Source: Psychrobacter sp. UBA6766
GTDB taxonomy: Bacteria > Pseudomonadota > Gammaproteobacteria > Pseudomonadales > Moraxellaceae
DNA length: 35,832 nucleotides
Direction of reading: 5' to 3'
Assembly: GCF_002453355.1 (NCBI RefSeq)
Contig: NZ_DKGQ01000037.1
Coordinates: 1-35,832 of the forward strand
The notes under the pieces were generated by a model. That model did no database searches, had not been told where the DNA came from, and was given only the letters and a program-made list of their open reading frames with translations. Positions 1 to 8,557 of the stretch are shown one piece after another (position 1 is the stretch's first letter; each line of letters begins with the position of its first letter). Position numbers and translations under genes: made by a program.

Positions 1-80
1 TATCTAGGACAGCCCCAAAATTTATATAAATTACCGTTAAAATAAGCTAAATAATTCTCCGAAAGTAAGATTAATTTTGC

Positions 81-86
81 TATACT
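81..86 (+). promoter_or_regulatory. Probable -10 box of rnpB
   Basis: TATACT lies 8 bases before the 5' end of the P1 helix of RNase P RNA, the right distance for a sigma-70 -10 element. No good -35 hexamer is visible at 16-18 bases upstream, so the call rests on the -10 match and its position. Confidence 0.5.
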
Positions 87-93
87 AGCGCGC

Positions 94-454
<361 letters not shown>

Positions 455-549
455 CTTTTTTATGGTTTGTTTTTATCGTTAGCAGTATGAATATTTGCCA
501 TAAATTTGAATAAAATTCACATTTTTTGCAAAAAAACGATAATTAGGGG

Positions 550-578
550 TTGACGATAGTCATCTCTATCGGTATTAT
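550..578 (+). promoter_or_regulatory. Sigma-70 promoter of the tRNA gene
   Basis: TTGACG (550-555) and TATTAT (573-578) are separated by 17 bases, close to consensus. A start near 585 would leave a leader of only about 8 nt before the mature tRNA at 593. Confidence 0.8.
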
Positions 579-592
579 ACCGAGCCTTAAAT

Positions 593-669
593 GGCGATGT
601 AGCTCAGCTGGTTAGAGCGCATGACTCATAATCGTGAGGTCAAGAGTTCAAGTCTCTTCATCGCCACCA
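593..669 (+). tRNA. tRNA-Met (CAT anticodon), elongator type
   Basis: A 77-nt cloverleaf including an encoded CCA. The acceptor stem pairs GGCGATG (593-599) with CATCGCC (659-665), with discriminator A666 and CCA at 667-669. The D arm contains AGCTCAGCTGGTTAGAGC. The anticodon loop is CTCATAA with anticodon CAT, and the T loop is TTCAAGT. The D arm and anticodon loop resemble elongator tRNA-Met of gammaproteobacteria. A tRNA-Ile2 whose CAT is modified to lysidine-AT also has a CTCATAA loop and cannot be fully excluded by eye; an initiator tRNA is excluded because the first acceptor pair is G-C and the anticodon stem lacks the three G-C pairs. Confidence 0.93.
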
Positions 670-698
670 TATTAGTAAGACCAGTAGTATTAAAAATG

Positions 699-726
699 CC
701 AATCATTATGTGATTGGTTTTTTTTT
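699..726 (+). terminator. Intrinsic terminator of the tRNA gene
   Basis: CCAATCA (699-705) pairs with TGATTGG (711-717) around a 5-nt loop, followed by a run of nine T residues (718-726). It lies 30 nt after the tRNA. Confidence 0.9.
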
Positions 727-1126
727 GCCTGAATTTTATCCATTATCTATCACTGTCTGCGCACTTTATATTATCTCTCAGCGAGTCATTATTTTTGAAT
801 TTTTATCGCGCTTGATTCACGTCATGTACCAAGCAACATCTTGCTAATAAAATCGCCTTACTTTAGCGCGGAAAACTGCTAGAATACTCTCACATGTCTG
901 CGCCTATGAATAAGCTCACCATTTGAGTTAATAAACTGTTTGATTTAATAAACAGTATAAGCGCCATGACTTTTAGCGAGATAGATAATCTCGTCACTTA
1001 TTACTCAGATATCGGTGTATTGGCTGATATGAACTATAAGTAAGCATTCTATCGATTCTACCTGACAGTATTTACTAACAGCATGTATTTTCGTTATTCA
1101 ATCCTCCATTATTTAGTAGGCGCTTT
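727..1126 (+). other. Leader and promoter region of lepA
   Basis: This 400-base stretch has no convincing gene. It contains a candidate extended -10 promoter (see 858-885). Downstream are two small inverted repeats: ACTGTTT/AAACAGT (935-941 and 950-956) and CGAGAT/ATCTCG (977-982 and 988-993). If the candidate promoter is used, the lepA leader would be about 235 nt and include both hairpins. A 25-codon open frame (966-1043) has no ribosome binding site. Confidence 0.5.
858..885 (+). promoter_or_regulatory. Candidate promoter of the lepA operon
   Basis: TTACTT (858-863) and TAGAAT (880-885) are spaced by 16 bases, and a TG two bases before the -10 makes it an extended -10. The -35 match is weak. 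No other good promoter is visible before lepA. Confidence 0.45.
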
Positions 1127-2926
1127 GTGACTGCATTAGCCAATATTCGTAACTTTTCTATTATTGCCCACATTGATCATGGCAAGTCGACCCTTGCCGA
1201 TCGTTTTATTCAGATGTGCGGCGCCTTGCAAGATCGTGAAATGCAGGCGCAAGTTCTTGATTCGATGGACATTGAACGTGAGCGCGGCATCACCATTAAA
1301 GCCCAGTCCGTAACTTTATTTTACGACCACCCTAATGGCGAGCGTTATCAGCTGAATTTTATCGACACGCCCGGTCATGTCGATTTTTCCTACGAAGTAT
1401 CACGCTCATTAGCCGCTTGTGAAGGCGCGCTATTGGTGGTTGATGCCGCGCAAGGCGTGGAGGCACAGTCGGTTGCCAACTGTTATACCGCCGTTGACCA
1501 AGGCTTAGAGGTGATGGCGGTCTTAAATAAAATTGACTTGCCACAAGTTGAGCCTGAGCGTGTTATTCAAGAAATCGAAGATATCATTGGGATTGATGCC
1601 GTTGATGCGCCACGTGTATCGGCAAAATCTGGTCTTGGTGTTGATAAGTTGCTAGAAGCGTTAGTTGAATTTATTCCAGCGCCAACGGGCGACCGTGAAG
1701 GTCCGCTACAAGCGTTGATTATCGATTCATGGTTTGACAGTTATTTAGGTGTGGTCTCACTCGTGCGCGTCCGTGAAGGCACGGTCAAAAAGGGCGATAA
1801 AATTTATATCAAATCGACCAAAGAAGCCCATCTCGTCAGCTCGATTGGTGTCTTTACGCCAAAGCCTTTAGACACGGGTATTTTGGAAGCCGGTGAAGTG
1901 GGTTTTATCATCGCTGGTATTAAAGACATCGCGGGTGCACCAGTCGGTGATACGATTACCCATGCCAAAACACCGGACGTAGATCGTATTCCTGGTTTTA
2001 AACAGGTTACGCCGCAGGTTTATTCAGGAATGTTTCCAGTCGATGCTAACGACTTTGAAAAATTCCGTGAAGCCCTACAAAAGCTACAAATTAATGATGC
2101 TTCGCTATTTTTTGAGCCTGATACCTCGGATGCGCTTGGTTTTGGTTTCCGCTGTGGCTTTTTAGGAATGCTGCACATGGAGATTATCCAAGAACGTTTA
2201 GAGCGTGAATATGACTTGGATCTCATCACCACTGCGCCGTCGGTTATTTATGAGATTGAAAAGAAGAACGGCGAAGTCATTTATGTGGATAATCCATCAA
2301 GATTGCCTGAGCCAAATAACATTGAAGAGTTCCGTGAGCCGATTGCGCGCTGTCAGATTTTGGTACCACAAGATTACTTAGGTAATGTCATGACGATTTG
2401 TATTGAGCGCCGTGGTGTTCAGGTCGATATGCGTTTTATGGGTCGCCAAGTGCAATTGATTTTTGATATTCCAATGGGCGAGGTGGTCATGGACTTCTTC
2501 GACCGTCTAAAATCCGTCTCGCGCGGATTTGCGTCACTTGATTATAATTTTGAGCGTTACCAAGCTGATAAATTGGTCAAGGTTGACGTGTTGATTAACG
2601 GTGATAAGGTCGATGCGCTTGCGATGATTGTACACCAAGATCAAGCTCGCTTCCGTGGTAACCAGCTCGTCACTAAGATGAAAGAGCTGATTCCGCGTCA
2701 GATGTTTGACGTCGCGATTCAAGCGGCGATTGGCAGTCAAATTATCGGTCGTAGTACGGTGAAAGCGATGCGTAAAGACGTCCTAGCCAAGTGTTATGGC
2801 GGCGACGTGTCGCGTAAGAAAAAGCTACTCTCGAAACAAAAAGCCGGTAAAAAACGCATGAAGCAAGTGGGTAACGTAGAGATTCCACAAGAAGCCTTCT
2901 TAGCCGTCTTGCAGGTCGATAATTAG
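1127..2926 (+). CDS. lepA: Elongation factor 4 (back-translocating GTPase LepA)
   Basis: Ribosome-associated translational GTPase that remodels stalled or mis-translocated ribosomes and affects initiation and 30S maturation. The 599-residue length is standard for the family. Visible are the P-loop AHIDHGKST (about residues 14-22), switch II DTPGH, the NKID guanine-specificity motif, the EF-G-like domains and the LepA-specific basic C-terminal domain ending in KKKLLSKQKAGKKRMKQVG. Translation begins at GTG 1127, with AGTAGG (1115-1120) as a modest ribosome binding site; the protein starts in register with family members (TALANIRNFSIIAHIDHGK). It is the first gene of the lepA-lepB-rnc-era-recO-pdxJ cluster, with 102 bases before lepB. 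Confidence 0.97.
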   Translation: MTALANIRNFSIIAHIDHGKSTLADRFIQMCGALQDREMQAQVLDSMDIERERGITIKAQSVTLFYDHPNGERYQLNFIDTPGHVDFSYEVSRSLAACEGALLVVDAAQGVEAQSVANCYTAVDQGLEVMAVLNKIDLPQVEPERVIQEIEDIIGIDAVDAPRVSAKSGLGVDKLLEALVEFIPAPTGDREGPLQALIIDSWFDSYLGVVSLVRVREGTVKKGDKIYIKSTKEAHLVSSIGVFTPKPLDTGILEAGEVGFIIAGIKDIAGAPVGDTITHAKTPDVDRIPGFKQVTPQVYSGMFPVDANDFEKFREALQKLQINDASLFFEPDTSDALGFGFRCGFLGMLHMEIIQERLEREYDLDLITTAPSVIYEIEKKNGEVIYVDNPSRLPEPNNIEEFREPIARCQILVPQDYLGNVMTICIERRGVQVDMRFMGRQVQLIFDIPMGEVVMDFFDRLKSVSRGFASLDYNFERYQADKLVKVDVLINGDKVDALAMIVHQDQARFRGNQLVTKMKELIPRQMFDVAIQAAIGSQIIGRSTVKAMRKDVLAKCYGGDVSRKKKLLSKQKAGKKRMKQVGNVEIPQEAFLAVLQVDN

Positions 2927-3028
2927 ACATTGCTTGCCTTGTAAAAGGTAAAAAGAGAGCAAGAATTAACACAGTCAGTTTTAATGCAAAAATAGTTTGA
3001 TCATCAGCTCGTTAATAGGCAAATTCGT

Positions 3029-3931
3029 ATGGATTTTGATTTTAATTTAATTTTAGTGCCATTAACCATCGGCTTAGGTATTATTTGGCTACTAGATAAG
3101 CTGACGCTCAAACAGCGTAAAACAAGAGGTCGCGGTAAAGAAAGCTTGTTGGTACGTTGGGCGTATGATTTTTTCCCTGTATTGGCGGTGGTGTTAATTG
3201 TACGCTCATTTTTGATTGAGCCGTTTAATATTCCCTCATCATCAATGGTGCCAACGTTATATACGGGTGACTTTATCGCGGTGAATAAATACGCGTATGG
3301 TGCACGTCTGCCGCTGACTTATAATAAGGTGCTTGATACAGGTAAGCCTGAGCATGGCGATGTGGCGGTTTTTCGCTATCCTGAAAACCCAAGTATTTAT
3401 TATATCAAGCGTGTGATTGGTCTGCCGGGTGATACGGTTAATTATGATCAAGGGACGCTAACAATCAATGATGTCCCTGTTCCTACCAAAGCGGTAAATT
3501 TTGATGCCGATTCCGAGCTAACGTCACAGTTATATCCAGCAGGGCAAGTGGCACCAGGACAAGTATTGAGTGAAGACAATGCCATACGAATGGGTCAACA
3601 AGAAGAAAGTCAGGCAAAGTATTTCGAAGAGATTCAAGGCGACAACAAACACTTGGTTCGCTATTTAGCGGATATGAATAGTTCGCAATACGCGCCATTT
3701 TTACAGCAAAAATCCCCCGAAGTGGTCAGCTCTGGAGGAACAGAATGGCAGATTCGTGTGCCAGAAGGTCATTACTTTGTGATGGGTGATAATCGCGATC
3801 GTAGTGCTGATGGGCGTTTTTGGGGTTTCGTTCCTGATGATAACTTAGCAGGAAAAGCGGTCTATATTTGGATGCATAAACCGCCAGGACTGAACTTACC
3901 AACCTTTAAACGTAATGGTAGTATTGATTAG
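3029..3931 (+). CDS. lepB: Signal peptidase I
   Basis: Inner-membrane protease that cleaves signal peptides from Sec- and Tat-exported proteins on the periplasmic side. Two N-terminal membrane segments are seen (about residues 6-22 and 48-62) separated by a basic cytoplasmic loop. The catalytic serine is Ser72 in PSSSMVPTL, and the general base is Lys127 in YYIKRVIGLPGD; the box MGDNRDRSADGRFWGFV is box E of the family. Length 300 residues, near the E. coli enzyme (324). A hydrophilic stretch at about residues 150-230 is the variable domain II insertion. The gene lies 102 bases after lepA and is probably co-transcribed with it. Confidence 0.96.
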   Translation: MDFDFNLILVPLTIGLGIIWLLDKLTLKQRKTRGRGKESLLVRWAYDFFPVLAVVLIVRSFLIEPFNIPSSSMVPTLYTGDFIAVNKYAYGARLPLTYNKVLDTGKPEHGDVAVFRYPENPSIYYIKRVIGLPGDTVNYDQGTLTINDVPVPTKAVNFDADSELTSQLYPAGQVAPGQVLSEDNAIRMGQQEESQAKYFEEIQGDNKHLVRYLADMNSSQYAPFLQQKSPEVVSSGGTEWQIRVPEGHYFVMGDNRDRSADGRFWGFVPDDNLAGKAVYIWMHKPPGLNLPTFKRNGSID

Positions 3932-4125
3932 TATGATCGATGCACTAAAGATTGATTTACCGATAATAGTTTGTGCTAATATTAGTGCTATCCAATAAAC
4001 CGCCCGCTAGTCTATAGTTATCAAAAGATATCAAATAAAAAAACGATAATATCAAGTGTTATTAACAAGATAGTTTTTTAAAGTATGGCGGTTTATATAT
4101 AGTAATTTACCCTTTGAGAGGTCTT

Positions 4126-4521
4126 ATGGTGCAACAGTTATCTGGTTTGTCTTCACAGCGCGGCGCTAGTGTGACGAGTGTCGTTTTTATCATTATTGTT
4201 TTGGGTGTGGCTGCTAAATTGATAGTTGCTATCGTTCCTGCGCAAATTGGCGACTATCAGCTGACGAAAACCTTAAGTGCACAGCTTAAAGAGTCCAATG
4301 CAAATAAAGAAACGGCCAAGCAGTTTGTAGAGCGCGTGAATAAACAGTTATCCATTAACGCCGATTACGATACGAAAGCAGAAGAAGTTTTTACCTTTAC
4401 CGATAAAAAAACAGGCCAGCTAGCTATCTATAAAAAGTACGAAACCACCAATAACTTTTTTGGCAATATCGATATCGTTAATCGATTTGAAGGTGATATT
4501 GATTCTACCACCGCCGAATAA
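4126..4521 (+). CDS. DUF4845 membrane-anchored protein
   Basis: Small protein of unknown function with one N-terminal membrane segment (about residues 15-38, SVTSVVFIIIVLGVAAKLIV) followed by a periplasmic domain of about 90 residues, so type II topology is likely. DUF4845 proteins are regularly found between lepB and rnc in gammaproteobacteria, as here. The start is taken at ATG 4126, because GAGAGG (4116-4121) is a ribosome binding site, although the spacing is short (4 nt). An upstream in-frame TTG at 4114 would overlap that site and is not used. 131 residues. Its place between signal peptidase and RNase III suggests a link to envelope or export functions, but no activity is known. Confidence 0.85.
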   Translation: MVQQLSGLSSQRGASVTSVVFIIIVLGVAAKLIVAIVPAQIGDYQLTKTLSAQLKESNANKETAKQFVERVNKQLSINADYDTKAEEVFTFTDKKTGQLAIYKKYETTNNFFGNIDIVNRFEGDIDSTTAE

Positions 4522-4657
4522 TTCATATTTTAAACCATAGAAAGCCAAAAACGGTTTTTTAAGATTTAATTTTTAAAGACTTTTTTAAAGCTATTTTGAA
4601 ACACCATCATTTCATAACATTTATTGATGAAACAAAAGGGATAATCACAAACCACGC

Positions 4658-5455
4658 ATGAAACCAACTTCGCAGTATCCTCAGACGGTACCTAATCCCC
4701 ATAAAAATAGTGTGTCTGATGACGCGCTTATTATTAGCTCAGAATTTATTCAACGGTTAGCGGTATTGTCGCGCAAGTTGGGTTATGTGTTTAATGATTT
4801 AAGTCTGCCTAAACTGGCGCTTACTCATCGCTCGTTTGATAGTAAAAAAAACTACGAGCGCTTGGAGTTTTTGGGTGACGCGCTATTAGGAATGATAATC
4901 GGTGAAGCTCTATATCATCGCTATCCTACGCAAAACGAAGGCCGCCTCACCCGTATGCGGGCAACTTTAGTACGGCAAGAATCGCTAGTGATTATCGCAC
5001 AAAATCTAGAGCTCTCTAATCAACTGATATTAGGAGTTGGTGAGCGTAAAGGCGGCGGGCGCAATCGTGCTTCTATCTTAGCCGACGCTGTAGAGTCGTT
5101 AATTGGCGCTATTTATTTAGACAGTCAAGATATGGATATTACCCGTACTTGCGTGCTTTCCTGGTATGGTGATCTCATAGACAATGTAAGTGATCAAAAA
5201 GCGCTAAAAGATGCCAAGAGCCGTTTACAAGAATGGTTGCAATCTAAGCAGTTTGATTTGCCGCATTATGAGCTGATGGAAACCCGTGGTAACGCCCCGC
5301 ATCAAGTTTTTGTGGTACGCTGTCAGGTCAATATTAATAATTGTCCTGATATTACTGAGTCTGGTGAAAGTCGCCGGATCGCTGAGCAAAAAGCGGCGGA
5401 ACTCATGATTAATCAGTTGCATAAATTGCCGGGACAGCCGAAAAGACGTACTTAA
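4658..5455 (+). CDS. rnc: Ribonuclease III
   Basis: Double-strand-specific endoribonuclease that processes rRNA precursors and structured mRNAs. The family signature ERLEFLGDALLG is at about residues 67-78, holding catalytic Glu/Asp residues; a second acidic site (DAVESLIGAIYLD) binds Mg2+. The C-terminal third (from about residue 187) is a double-stranded RNA-binding domain ending in EQKAAELMINQL. At 265 residues it is about 40 longer than E. coli Rnc (226), mainly because of a polar N-terminal extension of about 30 residues. No strong ribosome binding site is seen for ATG 4658 (AAGGG at 4636-4640 is too far), yet no other methionine fits the N-terminal homology. rnc followed by era is a conserved pair. 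Confidence 0.95.
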   Translation: MKPTSQYPQTVPNPHKNSVSDDALIISSEFIQRLAVLSRKLGYVFNDLSLPKLALTHRSFDSKKNYERLEFLGDALLGMIIGEALYHRYPTQNEGRLTRMRATLVRQESLVIIAQNLELSNQLILGVGERKGGGRNRASILADAVESLIGAIYLDSQDMDITRTCVLSWYGDLIDNVSDQKALKDAKSRLQEWLQSKQFDLPHYELMETRGNAPHQVFVVRCQVNINNCPDITESGESRRIAEQKAAELMINQLHKLPGQPKRRT

Positions 5456-5475
5456 CTTTTTAAAGTTAATTTTTT
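5452..5475 (+). terminator. AT-rich hairpin with T-run overlapping the rnc stop codon
   Basis: TTAACTTT (5452-5459) and AAAGTTAA (5462-5469) form an 8-bp palindrome followed by TTTTTT (5470-5475). The rnc stop codon TAA (5453-5455) lies inside the first arm, so translating ribosomes would disrupt it. The stem is AT-rich, so it may be a weak terminator or an attenuator between rnc and era. Confidence 0.4.
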
Positions 5476-5637
5476 AAAACTGCTTTTTACAATATTAAAT
5501 TCAATGATTCCAGTAAATGATTTCAATGAATTATTTGTTGAAACGTCCAATACTTTTAACATGATCAGTCTTATGCCGCTTTTATTTCAACGACTATCAA
5601 GCGCCATGACTGATGACAACCTCCATAGGATTAACCC

Positions 5638-6831
5638 ATGAGCAACCACAATGATTTGTCATTAAATAATGAAGGCAATGCTAAAAATATGACCGAAAAC
5701 CCAGACACGAATTCAAACCAAAGTATTGCTGAATCAAATGACGTTATACAAAATGATGTGCAGAAAAACAATGCTAGATTAAACGATGCTAAGCTAACTA
5801 TTGATAGCTCAGAAGATGAGACTTTAGAAAACCCTGCGTTAGAAAGTAACGCATTAGAAAATGATTTGACTATTGAAGAATTCTTTTCACCAAATAATAA
5901 AGCGACTATTGCTGATGACTTTAAGGCAGGATATGTGGCCATTGTTGGTCGTCCGAATGTAGGCAAATCAACCTTGATGAACCATTTGTTGGGCCAAAAA
6001 CTGTCTATCACCTCGCGTAAACCGCAAACGACCCGCCATCGTATTCACGGTATTTTGTCCAATGACGAGATGCAAGCAGTCTTCGTTGACACCCCAGGCA
6101 TTCATCGTAAGGAAGTGCGCGCTATCAATGAGCGCATGAATAAAGCCGCCGTCTCTGCACTGGTCGATGTTGATTTGGTGTTATTTGTGGTTGATTCTGA
6201 TCAGTGGCGCGATGATGACTTATTAACACTACAAAAACTTGGTGATACCAATCTAACCGTAGTCTTGGTGATTAATAAAGCCGATACGCTAAAAGATAAA
6301 GGTAGCGTGTTACCCCTGATTGAAACGTTTAACGAAAGTTTTGATTTTGCTGATATCGTCCCTGTCTCGGCCTTAAAAAACCAAAACCTAGATCGCTTGC
6401 AAGAAGTGATCGCCTCACATTTGCCAATCGCGGAGCCGATTTACGATAGCGAGCAAATCACTGATCGCTCAGAGCGCTTCTTAGCCAGTGAAATCATCCG
6501 TGAAAAAATCATGCGTAGTGCTGGTGATGAAGTACCCTACGATTTAACGGTTCAGATTGATGGCTTTAAAGACGAAGCGGCTCATATTGACCCAAAAACA
6601 GGTCGTCCGCGTAAAGCTTGTACCTTTATCGATGCGACTATCTATGTTGAGCGTAGTGGGCAAAAAGCAATCGTCATTGGCGATAAAGGTCAACGTATCA
6701 AACAAGTCGGTATGGATGCACGTAAAGACATGGAACAGCTGTTTGATAAAAAAATCATGTTGACGTTGTGGGTAAAAGTGAAACGCGGTTGGTCTGATGA
6801 TGAGCGTGCTTTGACCAGTTTAGGATATTAA
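5638..6831 (+). CDS. era: GTPase Era with long N-terminal extension
   Basis: Essential GTPase that binds 16S rRNA and assists 30S subunit assembly. The GTPase domain begins at about residue 98; the P-loop GRPNVGKST covers residues 104-112, followed by switch II DTPGIH and NKAD. The C-terminal KH domain contains VIGDKGQRIKQVG. E. coli Era has 301 residues with its P-loop near residue 15, so this protein carries about 89 additional N-terminal residues rich in Asn, Asp, Glu and Ser with no recognizable domain. ATG 5638 is preceded by AGGA (5627-5630, 7-nt spacing), supporting the long form. A shorter internal start (ATG 5689) remains possible but lacks a comparable site. Confidence 0.95.
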   Translation: MSNHNDLSLNNEGNAKNMTENPDTNSNQSIAESNDVIQNDVQKNNARLNDAKLTIDSSEDETLENPALESNALENDLTIEEFFSPNNKATIADDFKAGYVAIVGRPNVGKSTLMNHLLGQKLSITSRKPQTTRHRIHGILSNDEMQAVFVDTPGIHRKEVRAINERMNKAAVSALVDVDLVLFVVDSDQWRDDDLLTLQKLGDTNLTVVLVINKADTLKDKGSVLPLIETFNESFDFADIVPVSALKNQNLDRLQEVIASHLPIAEPIYDSEQITDRSERFLASEIIREKIMRSAGDEVPYDLTVQIDGFKDEAAHIDPKTGRPRKACTFIDATIYVERSGQKAIVIGDKGQRIKQVGMDARKDMEQLFDKKIMLTLWVKVKRGWSDDERALTSLGY

Positions 6832-6891
6832 TAGCAATTAAAAAAGCGTGGTGAGCAGTTGTTTATATCACCACTGCTGAGGTAATAATCC

Positions 6892-7659
6892 ATGCGTAAT
6901 GAAGCGTTAATCGGTTATTTATTACATCAGCGCCCCTACCAAGAAAAGCGCGCCTTATACTATCTATTTTCTCAGCAACATGGTGTCATCCATGGCATTG
7001 GCAAAAAAGGTGCGCCGCTTTTTACGCCACTGCAACTCTTTGCCAGCGGTAAACGTGATTTAAAAACGTTCAGTCAAATTAATATTGCGCCGTTAAATGC
7101 TATTCAATCGCCTTCAGAGCAAAAAGATGAGGACGCTAAATTTTCAGAAGCGCTGTATCATGAAAGTATCAGTGGCCAACATCAGTACGCTGCCCTTTAT
7201 CTAAATGAAATATTGTGGCGGCTATTACCCACTGAAGATCCTATGCCAACCTTATGGCAACACTACCAAAATAGCCTACAGCAGCTTAAGCGGCCTTTAA
7301 CTGCTGACGAGCTGCGTTTGTGTTTGCGTCAGTTCGAGACATATTTATTTAACGAGTTGGGATTTGCCTTAACGTTAAAACATGACAGCCTTGACCAATC
7401 TATTGAATCCAAATCCATTTATCGTTTCTTACCTGATGTGGGCTTAGTGCCTATTGTCTACGATGATGATAATGAAAGAGCTGTCGCACAAACCATTTTC
7501 AAAGGTAGTGAGATTTTAATGATGGTAGAGCAGGGTATATCGACGGTAACCCTTAACGCTTGGTCGCGTTTGCACCGACAATTAACCGACCATTTGCTTG
7601 ATTATCAACCATTGCAAAGTCGCTTACTTTGGCAACAGCAACAGCGCTATCAGTCTTAG
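6892..7659 (+). CDS. recO: DNA repair protein RecO
   Basis: Recombination mediator that, with RecF/RecR, loads RecA onto SSB-coated single-stranded DNA. The protein has 255 residues, close to the family norm (about 240). The N-terminal OB fold is recognizable by EALIGYLLHQRPYQEKRALYYLFSQ and GKKGAPLFTPLQLF; the central helical part has FSEALYHESISGQHQYAALYLNEILWRLLP and RQFETYLFNELGF, as in gammaproteobacterial RecO. TGAGG (6878-6882) provides a ribosome binding site 9 nt before ATG 6892. It lies 60 bases after era, and the spacer holds competing inverted repeats immediately before the ribosome binding site. Confidence 0.93.
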   Translation: MRNEALIGYLLHQRPYQEKRALYYLFSQQHGVIHGIGKKGAPLFTPLQLFASGKRDLKTFSQINIAPLNAIQSPSEQKDEDAKFSEALYHESISGQHQYAALYLNEILWRLLPTEDPMPTLWQHYQNSLQQLKRPLTADELRLCLRQFETYLFNELGFALTLKHDSLDQSIESKSIYRFLPDVGLVPIVYDDDNERAVAQTIFKGSEILMMVEQGISTVTLNAWSRLHRQLTDHLLDYQPLQSRLLWQQQQRYQS

Positions 7660-7736
7660 CTTTAAACGTAAGGTTTATCGGTATTTTATAAACTATTTTT
7701 TAGTAACTCATCTAAATATGGGTAAAAGGATTTTTT

Positions 7737-8534
7737 ATGACTAGTACAGCAGTAAATGCATCCAACTTAAAACAAACTTCAAAAAATACTCTAAAAAAGC
7801 CGCTATTAGGGGTAAATATCGATCACGTAGCAACGTTACGCCAAGCGCGCGGTGTCAGTTATCCAAGTCCGTTAGCAGCCGCTCTTTTATGTGAGCAAGC
7901 TGGAGCCGATGGCATCACGATTCATTTGCGTGAAGACCGACGTCACATTCAAGATGCGGATGTTTACGCGATTGCTGAGCAACTGACTACCAGAATGAAT
8001 TTAGAGATGGCAGCAACGTCTGAGATGCTAGAGATTGCTTGTGAGGTTAAGCCATTTTGGGTCTGTTTAGTTCCTGAAAAGCGTGCCGAATTGACAACAG
8101 AAGGCGGTCTTGACGTTGCAGGGCAAATGCCTTGGTTGACAGAGTATGTCAGCAAGTTACAAGCAGTAGGTATCAAAATTTCTTTATTTATTGACCCTGA
8201 AGACAAGCAGATTGATGCTGCGGTGAGCTGTGGCGCTGACGCGATTGAGCTACACACAGGCGCTTATGCTGAGGCGGGATTGGCTGGTAATGTCAGCAGG
8301 ACGAACGATGAGCTTACACGGATTAAGCAAGCCGTACATAAAGCCCAACGGGCTAATGACAAGCTTCTGATTAATGCGGGTCATGGTTTGACACGTGATA
8401 ATGTCCACGCTATTGCCCAAATCGACGGTATATATGAGCTAAATATTGGCCATGCGTTAATTGCTGATGCCGTCTTTGTTGGATTAAAACAGGCTGTTAT
8501 TATGATGAAATCTGCTATGCATCAAAGCATTTAA
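7737..8534 (+). CDS. pdxJ: Pyridoxine 5'-phosphate synthase
   Basis: Condenses 1-deoxy-D-xylulose 5-phosphate with 3-amino-2-oxopropyl phosphate in the last step of de novo vitamin B6 synthesis (DXP-dependent route). The TIM barrel shows the family landmarks LLGVNIDHVATLRQARG (from about residue 23), GADGITIHLREDRRHI, NLEMA, VCLVPEKR, SLFIDP, ELHTGAYA, NAGHGL and ELNIGHALIADA. At 265 residues it has about 20 extra polar residues at the N terminus compared with E. coli PdxJ (243). It follows recO by 77 bases and is the last gene of the cluster, with only 23 bases to the end of the convergent pilin-like gene. Confidence 0.97.
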   Translation: MTSTAVNASNLKQTSKNTLKKPLLGVNIDHVATLRQARGVSYPSPLAAALLCEQAGADGITIHLREDRRHIQDADVYAIAEQLTTRMNLEMAATSEMLEIACEVKPFWVCLVPEKRAELTTEGGLDVAGQMPWLTEYVSKLQAVGIKISLFIDPEDKQIDAAVSCGADAIELHTGAYAEAGLAGNVSRTNDELTRIKQAVHKAQRANDKLLINAGHGLTRDNVHAIAQIDGIYELNIGHALIADAVFVGLKQAVIMMKSAMHQSI

Positions 8535-8557
8535 TCTCTCATCCAATCTCATTATTT

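Noticed and set aside
1..40. Possible IS end at the left edge (GGACAGCCCCAAAA)
   Set aside because: It partly resembles IS3-type ends but lacks the TTGG part and does not match the right-edge sequence; too little is visible to support a mobile element.
966..1043. 25-codon open frame MTFSEIDNLV... before lepA
   Set aside because: No ribosome binding site and too short to judge; more likely part of the lepA leader.
5631..6011. 126-codon minus-strand frame opposite era
   Set aside because: Shadow of the Asn/Asp-rich era extension; no ribosome binding site and no recognizable domain.
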